Below, piece by piece: positions 59,903-64,000 of a stretch of DNA of 64,000 nt. Each line of letters opens with the position of its first letter. The stretch's first letter is position 1. Origin of the DNA: Anniella stebbinsi (lineage: Eukaryota > Chordata > Lepidosauria > Squamata > Anniellidae); contig JARDYH010000001.1 in assembly GCA_029215795.1 (NCBI GenBank), positions 114,726,533-114,790,532 on the forward strand, read 5' to 3'. The notes beneath the pieces were generated by a model. That model was not told the origin of the DNA, searched no databases, and saw only the letters and a program-made list of their open reading frames with translations. The position numbers were made by a program, and so were the translations under genes.

Positions 59903-62354
59903 GAAAGGAGAGTGAATGGGTCAAGAACAGTGAAAGATTGGCTGTGGTTACTGGGAGGGTTTGACTTGTATTGGAAAATGAAAGAAAAAATCTAGCAATC
60001 TGTTAATTAAAAAACAGAATAGAGCTTTGGATGATAGTTTAAACGTTAATATTTTATGTAAACATGTGATTGGTTTATTTATTTATTTAATTAGTCTTCC
60101 TAAAACTGGCAGGTTCGGAGCCGTTGTGATTATTGCTGGTTTTTATGGCCTTGTGAGCAGCAATTCAACTCCTTTAAACACATCATCTTCATAAGTGAAT
60201 ATGGCAGGATTGGAGACTGAACTTGGGTTGCATTTAGCGTTTCTTCACATGAAGTAATGAGTCCTTTCAATAAGTTATACTATGCAATCAATTGGTACGT
60301 TCAAATTAGTCCCAGTGAAGCTCAAGTCTACTTATTCATAGAGATTCTCAGTAGAGCTACAGCTTCCCCCCCATTTTTGTTTTGTTTTTTGTTTTGTTTT
60401 ACAAGAGGAAAAAAGTATTTCTCTTAGCAGTGTCAATGCAATGAAAATACCCAGAACCTTGCTTCAGAGTATCCTAATTTGTTTATGTTTTACTGCATGG
60501 AAATCTGATTCTACAGCCAATAAATGTCAAACACAGCTTACTTGTGTGCTTTCCTTTTCCAATTATGAGGTGGAGGATAATCTTGAAAAATAATACCAGT
60601 CACTGCATATGTAGCAGATTTCTGTTATCTTTCCAGTTTGTAGACTGCAGCCAAAATGTGCAAGGCAGCATTTTGAAAGGAGAAAGGAGTGAATGGAATG
60701 AAGTTTTTCTTTCTCAGAACTATTTTGATTTATTATTTATTTGTCACATTCGTAGCCTGCTCTCGCTTCAAGGGGGTTCATTTTATTAGAACAAATGCAG
60801 CTCTGTGAGATCGTTTCTGCACATTGATCTCCCTTGCCGATTCAGGGCAATAGTCTATACTGAGGCTGAGATATTGACTTTTCCACCCAGTGAATTCTTT
60901 GATTGAGTGGGGATTTTCACATTGGATGTCCCACATCAACTTCAAGCAAGCATGTGTGATTCAAACTACCATGGGTAGGAAAGGTGGGGGGATGCTTCTT
61001 CCCATACAGAAGCAGGCTTAAAATCCAGAGGCATTATCAAATACCCCTTTGCATCAATGTACTCTGTGTGAAAGTACCATATGATACTGCCCCAGATGTC
61101 TAAAGTGATTAGCTGATGATTAGCAACCTACTAACATTTGAAACTGATGATGTAAGATGGATCTACACATTACAGACCCATCACATGCAGATCAGTGGAA
61201 TTGTAATCATTTACCTCTCAGCCATAACATGCCATGACAGGCTCCATTTTCTAGTTTCTTGCCACATGGAACATTTCCTTTCCCTACTAGTACTATTTCA
61301 CTTGCAACTGTGACAGTGATGCTGTGGAAATACTGCATGTGACAAGGAAATAGGAAATGGCAATACACATAAGGCCCACAGTAGGGATAAATCATCATGT
61401 GGTGATTCTTTTAGCAATCGCTGTGACATTTCCATAATGTGTAGATCAGTTCCTAATGTACATTACTGTTGTTGTTATTGTTGTTGTTGTTATTGCAGTT
61501 ATGATTATGATTTCAATGTATGAATTGCCCTATAGCCAAAGCTCACAGTGTGACAGAAATACAACAAAACCAACGATAAAATAATTTACTAGAGTTTAAA
61601 AGTAGCATCAACAATTTAAAATAGCTTTTAAAAGAGATAAATGTCAAAGCAGCTAAAATATGGGAAGTGTTTGTTTTAAAATTTATCTTTAAATATATTA
61701 TCTATAATAATAAGAGGATGTGTGTCTGTCTGTCTGTCTATCCATCCATGCCATAGCATCTCGCAACAATGAAACCTAGACAACTAAAACTTGGCATGCA
61801 GAGTAAAGCGAACTCATGGGTGTTGCAGTTCAGGATTATCTCATTTTAAAATGCATTGATTCATTTGAATTAATTTAAATATGTCCATGTGTTTGAAGCC
61901 AACAGTAACATCTTCAGCCACTAGGGAAGGCCCCTATTTTTCTGGGGTCTTTCATTGGTAAATCATTGTCCCTATTTTATTTTATTTTATGTTTATTTCT
62001 TTATTTGTGTTTGGGAGATATCAAAACTTCTGGTGGAAGTTACTAGAGTCCTTAGGGTTTAGCTTCCTAACCAGCATCTCAGTCAAGAAATTAGATCTTG
62101 GACTGGGGAATGGAAATGCCTTGTCTCTAGTTCAGGCACATAAGCACTAAGGCATTCTGTGTAGCACAAAGCCTGCCATTGAACTGACTGAACTTGCTGA
62201 GCCATATTTTGTACTATTGCTAACCTATTGTAGAATAATTTTATTTTTCTTGTATGTCTAACCAAAGAATAAACAATTGTTTGGCTTTTAAAGTTTTGGA
62301 AGACAAGCTAATGCCAAATAAATAGGTGTAGCATAAGGGAAATGGATTAGATAT
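59903..62354. other. Intergenic sequence with old LINE tails
   Basis: Contains reversed LINE-tail relicts near 60725-60790 and 61505-61660 (tatagccaaagctcacagtg) and a GTT-type run (61467-61496). A tctgtctgtctgtctatcca stretch at 61725-61745 starts another unassigned repeat. No gene is supported. Confidence 0.45.
61467..61496. repeat. (GTT)n microsatellite
   Basis: Runs of gttgtt with interspersed att. Confidence 0.85.
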
Positions 62355-62479
62355 AGGGGTAGGCAACCTAGTGTCTTCCAAATGTTTTTGACTACAACTC
62401 CCATAAGCCCCAAACAGCATTGCCAATAGTTAGGGATGATGGGAATTGTAGTTTAAAACATATGAAGGGCATACCCCTG
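62355..62479. repeat. Palindromic repeat, ~125 bp
   Basis: Left part aggggtaggcaacc ... gactacaactcccat is mirrored by atgggaattgtagttt ... gggcatacccct. The actacaactccca motif is typical of a very common small palindromic repeat in squamates, as I remember it. Confidence 0.75.
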
Positions 62480-62504
62480 GAGTAGAGCCCTCATATATGT
62501 AAAA

Positions 62505-62665
62505 CACTACCTCTGTGTTTATTTATATTTAATATTTGTATATCCCAGCTTTCTTCTGACACGGAAGCCTACTTCTATGGTGATTTCCCATCCAGGCACT
62601 GACCAGCCCTAAATCTGCTTAGCTTCAGCAAAGTGACTGCATCCTGTGTCCTCAGGCCATGCTTT
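62505..62665 (-). repeat. 5S-rRNA-like retroelement relict
   Basis: After a TTTA-rich start, 62577-62665 on the minus strand resembles 5S rRNA. The plus strand shows tcccatccaggcactgacca, then ctgcttagcttcagcaaag and caggccat, in the same order as the complement of 5S rRNA. Substitutions are numerous, so it is not a functional 5S gene. SINEs of the 5S-derived (SINE3) class have this promoter. Confidence 0.55.
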
Positions 62666-63562
62666 GGAACTTAGGATGTGTTCCTTGGAATGAAGATTGG
62701 GATGTTTGGAAATGTGTCCTTCCCTATTTTGATCTGTGCAATATTGAAGGCTGTGTTAACAGACAATGGATGTCTGGAAGTAATATAAAGTATATTCCCC
62801 CTGTGATGTATTTCTTGAGAATCCTATATGATCAGATATTCAAATTCACTTAGCAGAGTTCTTTATGAATGCCCCAGGGAACATCTATTCAGAAAATATT
62901 TCAGTGGTTAAACTAGTAGCTTCCATTCAGTACATACTATCCCAGCAGTAAATATATATTCTCTACACAATGCATAAATCACTCAGAAAGTTGTGGGGAG
63001 GAAAATCAATGTGAATGGCTCACCTAGGACCAGCTACAAACCCAGCTGCTGCATTGGCTTACCGGGACAAATTGTTATTTAAGAGGGCATGTTTCCTCCT
63101 GCTGTGATGCCCTCATCTTTCTCCAACCCTACAACACTCACCAGACAAATCAATCTAAATATTGTTTCGGAAAGGTTTTAATTCCCTGCACACAACTAAC
63201 TGAAATGATCTGTCAAATGAAAGGGACTAGACCCAATTCTAGCACAACAATTCCTCTGAGCCCTTGATAAGCCTGATGATTGCTAAATTGTTTTCTGCTG
63301 AGGTATACCAATAATTAGTATAAAATTGATTAGTCTTTTCCCTTCTGGAACCCTTTCCCTTGTCATTGTACTTTATTTTGTTCTAAGTAAGAGGGCTTTC
63401 CCCCCCTTCCCAGGCTTGCTGACAAGTGTTGTATTGTCTAGTTTACATGAAATGTGTTCAGTGAGACCATAATTATCAAAATGCCCTGATTGTGAACTCA
63501 CATTTGCATCATGTCCAAACACGCTCAAGCATTTCAGTAAGAAGATGCTACCAAATTTCTAG
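62666..63562. other. Intergenic sequence, no feature seen
   Basis: AT-rich and without repeats I recognise. A part near 63130-63400 is low in repeat words and could be conserved, which I cannot test. Confidence 0.35.
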
Positions 63563-64000
63563 GGATGTGCACGGCCGAAATTATCGTATCGTATCATTAT
63601 CAGAAATTTCTATATGAAAAAAAAATCAGATCTAATGCAAGTCTATGGGGAAAAACACTGGGCCGGCAATCCCTCCCTCCACTTGTGCTCCCTCCCCTCA
63701 CCCGCCGTCACCATTGCCCCCACCGCCCCCACCCCATAATACTGTTAAACAGGCTTTCCAGCCTGTTTGTCAGTACATGGAAGTGACGAGTGATGTCGTC
63801 ATCTCTCAGTGTAGCTCTGTACTGACAAACAGGCCAGAAAGCCTGTTTAGCAGTAGTACAGGGTGGTGGCGGTGGCAGGGAAGGCCTCAGATAAGGAGCT
63901 CGGGTGGGGGAGGGAAGGGAGGGGTCCCCAGGAGGGAAGGGAGGGGTCCCCAGGGGTCCCCCCTTACCTGCGGCCTTCCCTGCTGCCACCGCCCCATACT
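63563..64000. mobile_element. hAT-like element, truncated by the window end
   Basis: Starts tagggatgtgcacgg, sharing tagggatgt with the MITE at 6339. It continues through a C-rich stretch, a palindrome (63740-63855) and a G-rich tandem motif (gggaagggaggggtcccc). No right end is visible in the window. No transposase is seen in the available part. Confidence 0.55.
63740..63855. repeat. Inverted repeat with 37-base arms
   Basis: 63740-63776 (starting tactgttaaacaggctttcc) mirrors 63819-63855 with only a few mismatches. The loop contains a further small stem (tgacga / tcgtca). Confidence 0.85.

Noticed and set aside
62577..62665. Possible functional 5S rRNA gene
   Set aside because: Too many substitutions and no complete 5S length; a retroelement relict fits better.

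Overview
This window looks like nuclear DNA of a squamate reptile, probably a lizard. It carries no bacterial-style operons, CRISPR arrays or rRNA/tRNA genes. It is AT-rich vertebrate intron and intergenic DNA full of transposable elements. The squamate call rests on the repeat mix: near full-length L1 LINEs with a short 5' leader, L2/CR1-like LINE tails, many small palindromic hAT-type elements and a tRNA-derived SINE. It is an inference from remembered repeat families, not from a search.

The only host gene I can support is TMEM47 (claudin/PMP22-like four-pass membrane protein) on the + strand. Exon 2 (21312-21452) and terminal exon 3 (31697-31875) are intact, with clean splice sites, and encode the last ~106 residues. 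Exon 1 (about 75 residues) was not found and should lie upstream of base 1, so bases 1-21311 would be intron 1. A long 3' UTR follows, ending most plausibly at the AATAAA at 37386. It contains a palindromic MITE, a tRNA-like SINE and an antisense LINE fragment.

Layout: 358-6051 near full-length L1 copy A inserted in sense orientation in intron 1, with a 16-bp target duplication; 6052-21311 rest of intron 1 with a 349-bp hAT-type MITE, small palindromes and LINE tails; 21312-31875 TMEM47 exons 2-3 around a 10.2-kb intron; 31876-~37410 TMEM47 3' UTR; ~37413-45357 mostly anonymous sequence with two more hairpin elements; 45358-46454 a 320-bp perfect palindrome split by a 756-bp solo LTR; 46480-48090 decayed LINE reverse-transcriptase fragments; 51508-57198 L1 copy B with an uninterrupted ORF1 and a 15-bp target duplication; 57209-59902 a 2.7-kb block bounded by short inverted repeats and holding two tandem arrays; 59903-64000 more old repeats, including a 5S-rRNA-like relict and a truncated hAT-like element running off the end.

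Functionally, the L1 copies are both damaged in ORF2, so neither looks autonomous. The two copies are about 51 kb apart in the same orientation and bracket both visible TMEM47 exons. I found no convincing new gene system. The best observations are the dated nest at 45358-46454, the direct-repeat L1 pair and the composite block at 57209-59902.
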